Shown piece after piece: positions 18,232 to 29,212 of a stretch of DNA of 32,900 bases. Within the stretch, counting starts at the first letter, position 1. Each line of letters begins with the position of its first letter. Origin of the DNA: Purshia tridentata (taxonomy: Eukaryota; Streptophyta; Magnoliopsida; Rosales; Rosaceae); assembly GCA_003254885.1 (NCBI GenBank), contig QANT01000639.1:1-32900 (forward strand). The letters are read 5' to 3'. The notes under the pieces are model-generated. The model saw only the letters and a program-made list of their open reading frames with translations. It did no database searches and was not told the DNA's origin. A program made the translations under genes and the position numbers.

Positions 18232-18417
18232 CTACCATTGTCGCCACCCAACGTATCCAGCAGAGACTGCTGGTCGAAATTCTCCAAACCATGCAGTATA
18301 TGTCTCTTGAATAATCAAAGCTCTTTGTATTATTTCCTGAGAAAGATCTACGCACACTTTCCAGAAGAAAAGACAGACCACGCTTTTGAAGCGACTTATG
18401 AAAGTGATGAACCCCAT
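18232..18417 (-). CDS. 61-residue small ORF of locus B
   Basis: ATG at 18417 opens MGFITFISRFKSVVCLFFWK followed by VCVDLSQEIIQRALIIQETY and ends ...SAGYVGWRQW. The N-terminal third is hydrophobic and basic (possible membrane anchor or signal) and the C-terminus is aromatic. The ATG overlaps a uORF stop as TGATG, as at locus A. I do not recognise the family. The FRP near the end recalls CEP-type peptides, but the rest of that motif is absent. The promoter similarity to locus A is the main support for a real gene. Confidence 0.35.
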   Translation of the reverse strand: MGFITFISRFKSVVCLFFWKVCVDLSQEIIQRALIIQETYTAWFGEFRPAVSAGYVGWRQW

Positions 18418-18482
18418 CAATCGATCTGCAGCACCCAAAGAGTCCAAGAGAGGTCGTGGCTATGCAATGACTCAATCAGCAT
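18417..18482 (-). CDS. 21-codon upstream ORF of locus B
   Basis: MLIESLHSHDLSWTLWVLQ-ID ends in TGA at 18417-18419, sharing its last A with the downstream ATG. It begins about 12 bases after the TATA-like box and matches the Met-Leu-Ile start of the locus A leader ORF. Confidence 0.35.
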   Translation of the reverse strand: MLIESLHSHDLSWTLWVLQID

Positions 18483-18492
18483 CACCTCTTTC

Positions 18493-18600
18493 AATATACA
18501 TATACAGTGGGAGAGAAATTAAGCTGACCACCGAAACACGTGGCGGTCATGCGACTATACACATGGTTTCACAAATTCACATTTGGCAGACATGCTTTTC
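18493..18600 (-). promoter_or_regulatory. Locus B promoter: TATA-like box, G-box, shared element
   Basis: CTGTATATGTATATTG on the minus strand (about 18493-18509) is TATA-like. CACGTG at 18537-18542 is a G-box. The segment from 18537 to about 18597 aligns with 14335-14390 of locus A. Confidence 0.45.
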
Positions 18601-18781
18601 TTTCTCTTAAATTAATTGTTTTACTCATTATTAAATATAGTCTACATTAATTGATCACCTAATACATGCATGCTAGCTTTTTCGTTTTTAATATTTCATA
18701 TTATATATTATTAAATAGGCAAAAGAAGAAGAAACTAGAAAGTTGAATGAGACCAAAAGCCAGTAGAGTCAACTTATATAT

Positions 18782-19043
18782 TGTGGAAAGAACAGAGTAA
18801 AATAAGAGAGAGATTTATCATGGTTCAGCTTAATTACACTTTAAGCTTACATCCGCATTGAGAGCACCACTTCTCATTAACATTATAAAGGAGTAAAAGA
18901 CCTTAAAAATACAAATATATTGAAACACTAACCATTAATAGCTAGAAAGCCTCAACGGCTACAATAGTATAGCCAAGTACAATAGATCAACTAGATAAAT
19001 GGTAACAACAGTAGGAGACTAAATATTTTTAAATATTCCAACA
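18782..19043 (-). repeat. Downstream (3') LTR of copia 2
   Basis: Read on the minus strand it runs TGTTGGAATATTT... to ...CTTTCCACA and is about 90% identical by eye to the other LTR. The adjoining polypurine tract CTTGATGGGGAG occupies 19044-19055. Confidence 0.9.
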
Positions 19044-19059
19044 CTCCCCATCAAGCTTG

Positions 19060-20217
19060 GGCGAGAGGATTGATGCAACCAAGCTTGAACAAAAGGCATT
19101 GCAGTTGATGGAAGGGACCCTTTTGGTGAGAAAATCAGCCAACTAGTTATCAGTTTTGACATATGAGGGCTGGATACGCCGGGATTGGACATGGTGGCAA
19201 ACAAAATGACAGTCCATTTCAATATGTTTAGTACGTTCATGCAAGACTGGGTTTGATATGTATGGCAGCTTGATTGTCACAAAACAACTTCATTGGACTA
19301 GAATTTCCAATTCCCAAATCAATGAGAAGATATTGGAGCCAGTTCAATTCACTTGTAGCTGTAGCCATTGCTCTGTATTCGACTTCAGCACTGGATCTAG
19401 CAACAACAATTTGTTTTTTGCTTTTCCATGTAACTAAGTTTCCACCAAAAAACATACAAAAACCTGTTGTGGACCTGGTAGCATCATAGTATCCTTTAAT
19501 TTCAGAGTGACCATGATGGTTCATTAATATGCCTTGATTGGGAGAACCTTTTAAATATCTAAGAATTCTCTTGACTACTGTCCAGTGAAAGGTGCGAGGG
19601 GTGTGCATAAACTGAATTACTTGGCTCACGACAAAGGCTATGTCAGGGCAAGTGATAGTAAGATAGATAAGCCTGCCCACAATTCGTTGATACTTGCTCA
19701 CTTTAGTGAGTAGTTCTCCAATTAAATCAAGTTTTCCTTTGCTGGAAACAAGGTTGCCAATAGGCTTAGTATCTAGCATGCTTGTTTCTTTGAGGAGATC
19801 CAAGACATACTTTCTTTGATTGAGAAATAACCCTTTACTAGAGGATGCAACTTCTGTTCCTAGAAAAAACTTCAGAGGACCCAAATCTTTAATAGAAAGT
19901 TTTTCAGATAGAAAGGACTTCAGCCTAACCATTTCAACCTAGTTGTCTACAGTGATGATGATATCATCAACATAAATTAGAACTGCCACTGTTCCTAATC
20001 TCCCTTTTTTAACAAACAAGGAGGAATCATCGTGGCTTCGATTATACCTTATACTTTGAAGGACCGAATTGAGCTTTTCATACCAAGCACTTGGGGATTG
20101 CTTAAGTCCATATAAAGCCTTGTGAAGCTTGCAAACCATTCCCCTTTGACTCTCTTGAGGATGACTTGGGGGACTTGTTATGTAAACTTCTTCCTCTAGT
20201 TCTGAAGTTTGGTACAA
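19060..20217 (-). pseudogene. Copia 2 RT second half and RNase H
   Basis: From 20217: ELEEEVYITSPPSHP, YGLKQSPSAWYEKL and the intact RT catalytic motif YVDD, then a stop after ITVDN (19939). The frame resumes MVRLKSFLSEKLSIKDLGPL, KFFLGTEV, NQRKYVLDLL and GRLIYLTIT. RNase H shows a deletion (GYYDATRSTTGF lacks the usual second acidic segment), then VARSSAEVEYRAMA and LFCDNQAAIH, with a final shift before KWTVILFATMSNPG. The intact YVDD does not imply activity because the frame is broken elsewhere. Confidence 0.9.
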
Positions 20218-21818
20218 AGTGCTTTAACACCCTAAAGCACCTACGTAAAACAACGATCACTGATCGGACCCAATTTTAAAACTATTTGACAAGACTGAAC
20301 CAATCAAACACACTCAAGTCTGTACGACAGCTGCACAACCCATGAAACACAATCAGCAAGCAATTCAAGTATTTGTGTGAGGAGTGACAACCTAGGCACT
20401 CAAGGATCCATCAAGGTAGGCATCCCAGTGCTAGCCACAACTAAAGTGAGATGTGAGATGCTAGATTATATTCAGTTCATCAGATACAATATAATCAATC
20501 ATAAGTCATGGTATGATGCCAAATGCCAATAAAATAAACACAAGATATATAAGACCCAAATAAACTCAGCAACACAAAGAGGAGACACACAAGTTGTTCA
20601 CCCAGAAAAACCTCAAGGGTTAAAAAACTGGGGGTCTTATCCGCTGACCAGGCAATCCAATATGTTGAGGTTCAATACAAAGTCTATATCAGCACACAAG
20701 CTCATTTACTAACTCTAAAGCTAAGTAGCAGCTAGCATACCCACTTTGTGCAACCATCAACCAAGCAGCCGAGAGTCATTTACTTTGTTGGCAGCTCTAT
20801 CCTCTAGCTCATCAACATGTAGCACCCCGTTTTCAGCTTGCTTATGGATCTTCAAGATATGGAAGTGATATGCAATATTTTTGGGTTAGCAAGATCAACT
20901 CCTTCAACCAAACAAGATTTGAAGAAGCCAATATAAACCCAAATCTAAAAACTAGAGTGATGTGTTTATGCTTTTTGTAGAAATATGAAATCCATACACA
21001 AAACCCATTTAGTTTTTAGATAAAACAATTCAAAAGATGAACACAAGAAAATTTTCAAAGAAAAAACTTTCTACTCTTGAAAAATAAAATACCCATTTGG
21101 TCACCCAAAAACACTCAGCTCAAAGGCTGCTCACAACATGCTAAAAATGTGAGTGACAAAAGGAATGAAGGGCTGCCCGTACCTTGTAGCAGCAGCCACA
21201 CACGCACTCCCACACCATTCCACATGGCAGCCAATAATAGGCTCAAGTCCTAACCAACTTTCAGGACAGCTCATAGCCGAATATGCCAAAGGGAATCTGA
21301 AGATTCGTGTGGGAGAGGGGCTGAGTTGTTTTGGGAAAGTTTCCATTTTCAGAAAAGAGGATTTGGGGAAGATGATGAATAGTGCAGAAATAAGAAACCC
21401 ATTTAAAAACTGATGTGGGCTGAGGAATGAAAGAGAAGAGTAAAGGCCCAATCATAAGAAGTCAGAAAATTAAAAACGTGCAAATACCCATTTAGGAGAG
21501 TGACCCACATAAAAGACTCTCACGTGGGATCACTTAATATTCACAAGAAATTATGTGCAGTTCCCGTGCCAGAAAAGTGTAGTGTATGGTATGTCATAGA
21601 CCAGTCAAAACATGCACTACTCTGTGAAAAACTGATGTTACGTGAAATGCATGATATGGGTATTACCTTAGGCATGAGGGATGTAGGACCAGCTGTGTAG
21701 ACTTCATTGCACACTCAAATGTTCCTAACTTAGTCTAGAGCTTGTGTGAGATTCAAATCTAAAATAATTACAAGCTGTTTTGTCAAGGAAATTGCCAATA
21801 CAAAACTTGAAACTAACA
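20204..21818. mobile_element. 1.6 kb unclassified insertion within the copia 2 RT
   Basis: RT text breaks at ...CTAGTTCT (20203) and resumes after ...AAGTTCT (21819-21824), so AGTTCT flanks the insert as a possible 6-bp target duplication. No inverted termini, LTRs or coding frames are convincing. A perfect hairpin GTGCTTTA/TAAAGCAC lies near its left end (about 20219-20240). The origin is unknown. Confidence 0.6.
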
Positions 21819-22320
21819 AGTTCTCCATGTAAAAATGCTTTTTTTTACATCCATTTGGTGTAAAGTCCAGTTGAGATTGATGGCAAGAGATAAGGGAACC
21901 CACATTGAATTCATTTTAGCAATTGGAGCAAAGGTCTCCAAGGATGACTTGGGGGACTTGTTATGTAAACTTCTTACTCTAGTTCTCCATGTAAAAATGT
22001 TTTTTTTTACATCCATTTGGTGTAAAGTCCAGTTGAGATTGATGGCAAGAGATAAGGGAACCCACACTGAATTCATTTTAGCAATTGGAGCAAAGGTCTC
22101 CTTGTAGTCAACTCCATATGTTTGTGTAAATCCCTTAACTTCTTGCCTTGTGTCTCTCAATGGTGCCATCACTATTAAACTTGGTCTTATAGACCCAACG
22201 ACATCCCTCTGTCCTCTTTCCTTCTGGGATTTTAACAATTGTCAAAGTGTGATTATCATTGAGGGCTTGTAATTCTTCATTCATTGCCTTATTCCAAATC
22301 GGTTGAGCACTAGTTTCATG
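21813..22320 (-). pseudogene. Copia 2 RT first half, with an internal tandem duplication
   Basis: Text reads EVKGFTQTYGVDYKETFAPI, AKMNSV, LSLAINLNWTLHQMDVKK. The block from ETFAPIAKMNS to the FTWRT region then occurs a second time. At DNA level 21823-21939 and 21985-22101 are near-identical with a 162-bp period. Confidence 0.85.
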
Positions 22321-22829
22321 AAAATTGGCTGGCTCTGTGGAGTTGTCAATGCACTAAACAAATGCAGCATGTGAGGCTGAAAACTTGTTCAATGAGATAT
22401 ACTTGGTAATAGGATATTTGGTAACCTGGTAAGTAACAAAATCCTTGAGCCTTGTTGATTGTTGTATAACTCTGCTTGATTTTCTGATAACTTAATTAGT
22501 AAGTCTACATTCTTCATTATTGAATAAGGTACTAGGAAAACATATTCCATGGTCCCTATTATCTGAGTTAGAGATCATAGGTCCTTCCTCTTCTTGGTCA
22601 TGTTGAATAGGTAGAACACTTTGATTAATAATTGGTAACGGAAGTTGATCAAAAAATTACTCCCCCTAAGATTCATTCCCTTACGATTTTTCAAAGAAGG
22701 GTTTGGCTTCATCAAAGATCACATCACGTGAAACAATAAGTTTCTTACTGGCTGAATCATAGCATTTGTAACCTTTTTGAGTAGCAGAATATCCATGAAA
22801 GACATAATTTGTAGAGCGAGATTCTAACT

Positions 22830-23500
22830 TATCTCTCTAAGTTGCTTGGACATGGACAAAGCATTGAAAACCAAAACTTCGCAGATGAGATAGGTTCAAT
22901 TTTCGTTTTTTTAAGACCTCAAAAGGTGATTTGAATCTCAAAATACAACTTGGAAGCCTATTAATCAGATATGTTGCAATAAGAATCCTATATGACCAAA
23001 AATTTTTAGGAACATTCATTTGGATCATAATTGATCTTGTCTTCTCAAGAAGATCCCTATTTATTCTTTATGCCACCCCATTGTGTTGGGGTGAAACAAC
23101 ATAGCTAGTTTCCCTCATTATACTATGTTCAGCCAAATATTCAGGGAACAAATTGGATAAAAACTCAGTACCATTATCAAACCTTAACACTTTGATGTGG
23201 AATTAAATTAAGTAACACATGTGATGAAAATCTTTGAAGCAAGAAAAGGTTCCACTCTTTGACTTTAGTAAATAGAGCCACGTTGATCGTGAGAAGTCAT
23301 CCACAAAGATCACAAAGTACTTGAATCCATTTATAGAGTTAACAGGAGCTGGTCCCCCTACATCTGTATGAATTAAATCAAAAGGCCTTTTTGAAGTAGA
23401 TGAAGATGATACAAATGGCAAATGTGTCTGCTTGGAGTAATGGCAGACCTCACAATTAATTGTGCTACCCTCTTGCAAAGGAACAAGATATTTTAAAACA
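22830..23500 (-). pseudogene. Copia 2 integrase remnant
   Basis: It has the zinc-binding half CEVCHYSKQTH, FDLIHTDVGGPAPVNSINGF with the first catalytic Asp, FVIFVDDFSRSTWLYLLKSK, then in another frame a FDNGTEF-type second Asp segment and SPQHNGVA followed by a stop (TTA on the plus strand at 23068-23070) exactly at the catalytic Glu position. It continues RDLLEKTRSIMIQMNVPKNF and SPFEVLKKRKLNLSHLRSFG. A stop follows VQAT (about 22837). It cannot make active integrase. Confidence 0.9.
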
Positions 23501-23653
23501 TTAGAAGAAGGATGCCCTAAACGTTGATGCTAGAGATTTTTTTACTTGCTGAGAATTAGCTTGAAAAACTCTTGAATTCCTTGATGACTGGTTTAGCAGG
23601 TATAGACCATTGGCATAGGTACCTTTACCAATCTTCTTCTTGGTGACACGATC

Positions 23654-24043
23654 CTAAAAGATCACAGATTGTGAAGTAAAGATTGCATCAAAATGCAACT
23701 CATTTGTTAGCTTCCCAATAGATAATAATTGGGAGTGAAAAGATGGAACAAAAAGAGCTTCAAAGATTCTATTTGAACCACGCGGGTTGATATTTCCTTG
23801 ACCAAGAACTGGTACTGAGTGACCATTAGCAACAGAAACAGTTTGATCCTTAGCTTGAAAATCTTTGAGGTAGACTTTGTTAATGGTCTTATGATCCGTT
23901 ACTCTAGAGTCCACAATCCAAATATCAGATTTCGCATTATGTGAGAGAGTAGAAAGAGCATAAAAGTACCTGATCCCTGAGAAGAAGTTGAAGGGCTGGA
24001 GTACCATGATCAGCCTTCCCAAATTGTTGGAGTAGCTGAGCAA
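23654..24043 (-). pseudogene. Copia 2 protease remnant
   Basis: WIVDSRVTDHKT stands where copia protease has D-S/T-G-A-T-D-H-M; the essential Gly is Arg here. Downstream text (VSVANGHSVPVLGQGNI, SQLLSIGKLT) is normal for the family. Confidence 0.85.
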
Positions 24044-24960
24044 GTTGATTGAGTAGAGCTAAAAAAGTGTCAGTGGTCTCTTTCACTGGGTTGGCTTCAC
24101 CAGAAGTTTGATTTGCCATCAAGTTAGGAAGAGCTCTAACTTTCTCAAAAATTGGTTTCAAGTGTGGATGGAGTATCCAACACTTATCTTTAGTGTGTCT
24201 AGCCTGACCACAGTGATCACATGCCACTTGAATCTTCTTGCCTTTAAAATTTTTGATTTCTGGCCTCCTTTTCCCAATTGCAAAAGCTTTATATTTAGCA
24301 GCCTCAGCCATCAACTTAGCCTATGGATTCATGGTCTTTTTCCTAACCTCTTCTCGTTGAATAGTAGTGTAGACATTTGAAAAAGAAGAGAGCTCAGCAT
24401 TCATGAAGATGTGTCTGTGAAGGTCCTCATATTCAAGATTAAGGCTGGCTAGAAGCTGGAAGATCTTATCTTCTTCAATTCGTTTCAAAAGGATGTTTGT
24501 ATTTGTGGTGTGTGGTCAATAGATTGAAAGTTCATTCTACATACCTTTCATCCTTCCAAGATGATCAATGAATGACTTTCCATCTTGAGAGAGGCTAGCA
24601 ATTTCTCTCTTCAACTGAAAAATACAAGCAGCATTATTCTGATTGCCATACATCTCCTTCATAGATTCCCACAGGTGATGGGCAGAATCAGAGTAACTAA
24701 AAATCTCTGCGATTTGTGGTTCCATAGAATTGAGAATCCACGACATAACCAAATTGATCTTTACAAAGCCATTTCTCAAATTTCGGGTCTTCAACATCTG
24801 GGGCAGTTATCTTTCCATTAATAAAACCAAGCTTGGACCTTCCTCCAAGAGCTAACATGATAGCCCTTAACCAGGGAATGTAGTTAAGCCCATTCAACAA
24901 AACAGAGGAAAGGCATACGTTAGAATTGGGCTCAGGTTTAGAGACCATCGAATTGATCAT
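24000..24960 (-). pseudogene. Copia 2 gag remnant
   Basis: It starts at 24960 (MINSMVSKPEPNSNVCLSSV) with the typical LNGLNYIPWLRAIMLALGGR gag start. A frameshift near 24700-24790 leads to NLVMSWILNSMEPQIAEIFS and HHLWESMKEMYGNQNN. Stops follow, then a zinc knuckle CDHCGQARHTKDKC (CX2CX4HX4C, intact; about 24180-24225). Confidence 0.9.
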
Positions 24961-25057
24961 TTGCTGTTGTTTGGAATGTCTTGGATATTATTGCAGCTGG
25001 CACTCATCCATTTGGTCTGATTAGAAGTAATAGCAAAAAGTCCTTAAGGATCTTAGA

Positions 25058-25069
25058 GCTCTGATACCA
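25058..25069 (-). other. Primer-binding site of copia 2
   Basis: The minus strand reads TGGTATCAGAGC directly after the LTR, complementary to initiator Met-tRNA. Confidence 0.85.
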
Positions 25070-25330
25070 TATGGAAAGAACAGAATAAAAGAAGAGAGAG
25101 ATTTATTGTGGTTCAGCTTGATTACACTTCAAGCTTACATCCACATTGAGAGCACCACTTCTCATTAACATCATAAGAGGGCAAAAGATCCCAAGAATAC
25201 AAATATATTGAGACACTAACCATTAATGGCTAGAAAGCCTCAACAGTACAACAGTATAGCCAAGTACAATAGACCAACTAGACCAACGGTAACAACGGTA
25301 GGAGACTGAATATTTTTAAATATTCCAACA
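25070..25330 (-). repeat. Upstream (5') LTR of copia 2
   Basis: On the minus strand it runs TGTTGGAATATTT... to ...CTTTCCATA, with the terminal CA mutated to TA. Confidence 0.9.
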
Positions 25331-25335
25331 TATAT

Positions 25336-25930
25336 ATATATATATATATGCATGGTTGTTTGTTTTTGGCTCAAAAATACTTCATACTTAACAAGCCTAC
25401 TTCAAAGCCAATTAATATCCAGAAAATATGCACTAGCATTCCAAGGAAAATAGGTCAACTTAATTATACCTAATAAATATTAACTTTTAAACAAGTATTT
25501 TAGAATTCACAGCTTTACACCCATGACCCATGTATTAGTTAAAAGAGGGCAAGAGCAAGAAAATGTTTCCTTCTACAGAAGTTTTCATTGCCCAAAGTTT
25601 CATACTTCTGTGGTTTAAATGATCATGTCAAATTACTAATGATTAATTTAAGTTTAGAAATAATTAGTTATTAATTTGTCTTATTACGTCAAGCTTATAA
25701 ATACGTACATTTGTAATCCGTTTGATCTATGGATATTTGCAAATAATTTTGTTGTTATCTAAAACCAGGTCGGCCTATTGATACTTGAGCCGATTTTATT
25801 TGGTCTCAAGGGCTACTGCTGTCGAATTCGGTTGTTATATTTAAATATAAAGCAAAAACTTCTACTAAGTGATGTTTAAAATTTCTATATTGTGCATGGT
25901 TTTTTTTTAATCTTTTTTAATCAAGGCATA
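25336..25930. other. AT-rich intergenic DNA
   Basis: No gene or convincing repeat structure was seen apart from the TA tract at its left end, which is the target region of copia 2. Confidence 0.6.
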
Positions 25931-25931
25931 A

Positions 25932-26375
25932 AGCCATATTTATTTAAATGAACTTAACCAGACAAAAACATCGTCTTGGAGGAACGAATTAAGCCAAATT
26001 GGCCATTCCTCCTCCTAAAAGAAAGATTGATTACAACTTAATGAAAAACAAGCTAGCTGATGAGCCATAGCATTACAAGTGTGCGGAGTAAACAGTAACT
26101 TGAAATTTACCCAACTCACCATCAGCACTTAAGCACTCTTCAGCATATCTTCTTTTAACCGCCTCAGCCGCTTCACTTTGCATAACAACTTGAAGGAAGC
26201 CCAACCACAAACACAACTGCAAGCCATGGAGGATGGCAAGAATTTGGTTGTTTTAGGCAAGAAACAGACTACAAATGGCTTTACAGCAGCATCCTGCAAC
26301 ACTCCTTCATGGTTCCTCCACCTTTGTTGCTCCGTCAACATTAAGCTTTAAAAGATCACCTTCCAGTGGACCTCA
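25932..26375 (-). pseudogene. LINE-type RNase H (RVT_3-like) domain remnant
   Basis: From about 26375 on the minus strand: GDLLKLNVDGATKVEEP (the VDGA carries the first catalytic Asp), a stop, then in another frame GVLQDAAVKPFVVCF, and in a third LAILHGLQLCLWLGFLQVVM and SEAAEAVKRRYAEECLSADG. The 3' part reads HTCNAMAHQLACFSLSC and EEEWPIWLNSFLQDDV, the usual tail of plant LINE RNase H domains. At least three frameshifts or stops make it non-functional. No upstream RT is present. Confidence 0.7.
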
Positions 26376-26499
26376 GATTGGCTTATAACATAAACTCAAA
26401 GACGTAAAAAAACACGCACTTGGCGAGGAGCAAGCCTTTCAAAAAAGACTTGCTGCCCCCTTTCCGAATTCCAAGAGTGACTAAGAACCCTAACTTTAA

Positions 26500-27190
26500 C
26501 CAGGCCTTTACGGTAGGCGAGTTGGGCGACCGCCTAGGGCCCACACATCCAAAGGGTCTCCTATGAATAATACATACCTAAATAACAGAAATAAATAATA
26601 GGCCTTTTTGTTTGAATGTACAAGTCCAAAATGATTTAGACAAAAAAAAATGACACAAATAAATAATGCCTTAGTCTAAAAAGACCCCATCCCACAATGT
26701 TTTGGAAAAAATTTCCTTCCAATTTTAGACAAATCAGCCATAAAGATTGAAAAAATTTCATTCCAGTCTAAAAAGACACCACTTCATAATGATTTAGAAA
26801 AACTCAGCCACCCCTACCCGACTACCCTCCCACCCAACCTCTTCGTCGCTAGCTTCACCACAAGCGGCCCCTCCTCTCCTTCCTCCCCTCTCTTTTATCT
26901 CTTTCTCTTTCTCCCTCTCTTTCCCTACCTCATTCCTCTCTCTTATTCAGCAAATGGGCAGAGGCTAGTGGTGGCATAAAAAATTGACGATTGCACAAAA
27001 GCTCCGACGATGGTCATGAAAAGAGTTGAAGAAGGACAATATGGACTCACTCATGTAGCTTAGTGAAGTCCTACCCTTTTCATTTACATGAGAATTTTTA
27101 CCTTTTTAATTATATTTAAGTTTCTTTATTAAAAAAAAAGCCTCAAATTTTATATTTGCCTAGGGCCTCCACAGGTTTAGGACTGGCCTT
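26500..27190. mobile_element. Probable hAT-type non-autonomous element
   Basis: The left end is CCAGGCCTTTACGGTAGGCG. The right end read inward is AAGGCCAGTCCTAAACCTGT. GCCTAGGGCC lies close to both ends. Flanks AACTTTAA (26492-26499) and GACTTCAA (27191-27198) match at 6 of 8 positions, a possible decayed 8-bp duplication. The interior is non-coding with a CT-rich stretch (26850-26940). Confidence 0.45.
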
Positions 27191-27815
27191 GACTTCAATG
27201 AGCATTTTTGGGGATTAGCTCGCTTCCCATCATCGGTCCCTTTCTTTCAGAACCTTCAATTGTCCTTGTGAGAGTAGTATAAAATAGGAAGTGTTTGATT
27301 CAGTAAGAATCACTAGTCTTAATGGGTTGTTGGCTCCACCTATTACTTACTACATAGACGTTTGGATTCGAAAAAGTATCAAGTTCTTGGTCTTCATCAA
27401 TGGGGGGCCTTGTTATCATGACACCTGAATCTTAAAAGCTCGTTTTTCTAAACAAAGCACTAAATTTTTCGATATTTTGAAACTTTTTGTTTCAAAGGCG
27501 CTAAAAGTCTCGCGAACAACTGTTGCACAAGCAAAAACTAAATTGAATAAGGTCGTGGCCCTAGTGGCTGCCTGAAAGTACCGCACAACTACTCCTAGAA
27601 TAATCTCCAAAGGGCGGGGCTATCCTCTTTGAAAAATCGTGTTTGGCTCAAACCATAACTTTGAAGACACAACCATAAATAGTTCTAGTTCACTTAGAAG
27701 TGCCACCATCTTTACTTGTTCAAATAAATCAAGAAAACATCACGTTCTCTAGACCTTCACAATTAATCCAAGGAAAGTCAGCGCTCATACATTACTTGCA
27801 TGCTTAAATGCCCAT
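27191..27815. other. Intergenic DNA with one weak ORF
   Basis: A minus-strand frame (27416-27610; NLVFACATVVRETFSAFETK region) looks somewhat protein-like but matches nothing I recognise. No other feature is seen. Confidence 0.4.
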
Positions 27816-27931
27816 TGTTGAGAATCATGTTAATAATATTTCCTTTATTATGTATATATTGTATTTATTGTATAAAAGACTTATAAGATTCTTCTCCACT
27901 AATTGTGGATCTGTCTTGGTCACTAAGTTTG
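27816..27931 (+). repeat. Left piece of a split copia LTR (element 4)
   Basis: TGTTGAGAATCATG has a copia LTR start, followed by TGTATAAAAGAC, a TATA box. It ends where copia 3 begins. Its likely continuation is at 32592-32662, directly before a primer-site-like sequence. Confidence 0.4.
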
Positions 27932-28238
27932 CGTTGGAAATAACAAACTAGGATGTACTATTTGTGACCTGGTCTTCAGCAAGACTGGCAACTGGAGAGT
28001 AGTTGTTGGAGTGACTAGTTTATATATATGATAATTTCTAGCATAATTTGTTTGTTGCTATTAGCTTTGATTTTATTCGAATAATAATATGTAATTTCTT
28101 TATAAAAGGGTTATGTAAGTCAGTTTCAATAACAAGAAGAGATCATTAAATTTGTATAATCTTATCCTCTGAGAGTATCTTAGTTTATTAGTCTTTTAAA
28201 ATATAGAAGTCTTTTGCTGCGCTTAAAAGAAACCAACA
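27932..28238 (+). repeat. Left LTR of copia 3
   Basis: It begins CGTTGGAAATAACAAAC (TG mutated to CG) and ends GAAACCAACA. Confidence 0.85.
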
Positions 28239-28240
28239 AG

Positions 28241-28259
28241 TGGTATTAGAGCTTCAAGT
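28241..28259 (+). other. Primer-binding site of copia 3
   Basis: TGGTATTAGAGCTTCAAGT is a Met-tRNA-type site with one C to T change from TGGTATCAGAGC. Confidence 0.75.
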
Positions 28260-28274
28260 CATAATCTTGAATAC

Positions 28275-29110
28275 ATGGCGTCCAACCTAGTCCAACTCCA
28301 TGTACCTGTGCTGACTAAAGACAACTATGGAAAATTGTGCATTCAATGCAAGGCACTGTTTAGTTCACATGACCTGTGGGATATAATCAGTACTGGCTAT
28401 ACAAATCCTACCCTTGAGGAAGAAGATACGTATACTCTAGAACACAAGAATACTCTAAAAGATCAACACAAGAAAGACAAGAAAGCTTTTTTCCTCCTCT
28501 ATCAAGGATTGGAGGATAGCACATTTGAGAATATCTCAGAAACCACCTCCAGCAAGGAAGTGTGGGACAAGCTAAGTATTATCTACAAAGGAGTAGAATG
28601 AGAAAGAAAATACGTCTACAAATATTGTGAAAAGAATTTGAGGTAGCACACATGAAAGAAGGAGAAAACAGTGTCAGACTATCATTCCAGACTAATTGGT
28701 ATTGTCAACTAGATGCACAGAAATAGTGAAAAACTTAAAGATGTTGGTGTGATTGAGAAGATGCTATGCTCCTTAACTCCAAATTTTGAACATGTGGTTA
28801 TAGTAATTGAGAAGTCTAAGGATTTCGAGGTCATAAGAACCAAGGAGTTGTTGGGGTCACTTTGAATCCACAAATTACGCATCTGAAAGAATGATGATGT
28901 TACAGCTTATAAACAAGCTTTAGAATCAAAGCTGTCATTTAACATAACATTAGTAGAAAAGGAAGAGGCTGTGGAAGTCCCACTCATCAGGGTTGTGGAC
29001 AAGGACGTGGTAATCCAGTAAAACCAAGAAATTTGCGGTTTGGAAAGAGAAATGTGAATCCTGGAACTGCAAGCAGCTCGGCCATTATGCTTTTGAATGT
29101 CCAAGCAAAG
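28275..29110 (+). pseudogene. Copia 3 gag remnant
   Basis: ATG at 28275 starts MASNLVQLHVPVLTKDNYGK with a UBN2-type gag (DLWDIISTGY, KKAFFLLYQGLEDSTFENIS, SKEVWDKLSIIYKGVE), then a stop at 28601. Later text contains LRIHKLRI-like gag pieces and a zinc knuckle at 29059-29100 reading SWNCKQLGHYAFEC. The first Cys of CX2CX4HX4C is Ser. Confidence 0.85.
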
Positions 29111-29212
29111 ATGACAAGTCTGCAAATTTTGCTAAAGGATTGAACAATATAAAGGGGGAGCCAACACTCTTGTTTGTTCGAAATGAAACACATGAAGCTG
29201 GTAAAGTATGGT

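Larger units (their letters stand above)
18782..25330 (-). mobile_element. Ty1/copia LTR retrotransposon 2 (defective, minus strand)
   Basis: The LTRs are 261-262 bp (25070-25330 upstream, 18782-19043 downstream). The primer site abuts the upstream LTR and a polypurine tract abuts the downstream one. TATAT flanks both sides (18777-18781 and 25331-25335); this is low-information because it lies in TA repeats. The minus-strand order is gag, protease, integrase, reverse transcriptase, RNase H, the copia order. All domains carry frameshifts or stops, and a 1.6 kb insertion splits the RT. Confidence 0.92.

Noticed and set aside
18206..18475. 89-residue minus-strand frame overlapping the locus B ORF
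   Set aside because: It lacks an ATG at its start (TTG) and overlaps the better-placed 61-residue ORF.
19939..20217. Intact YVDD motif as a sign that copia 2 is active
   Set aside because: The same polyprotein has a stop just downstream, a split RT, a dead protease and a stop at the integrase Glu.
21131..21451. 106-residue minus and 86-residue plus ORFs in the 1.6 kb insert
   Set aside because: They are mutually antisense, with no recognisable domain and no flanking coding signals.
24108..24380. 90-residue plus-strand ORF within copia 2
   Set aside because: It is antisense to the gag zinc-knuckle region and has no independent support.
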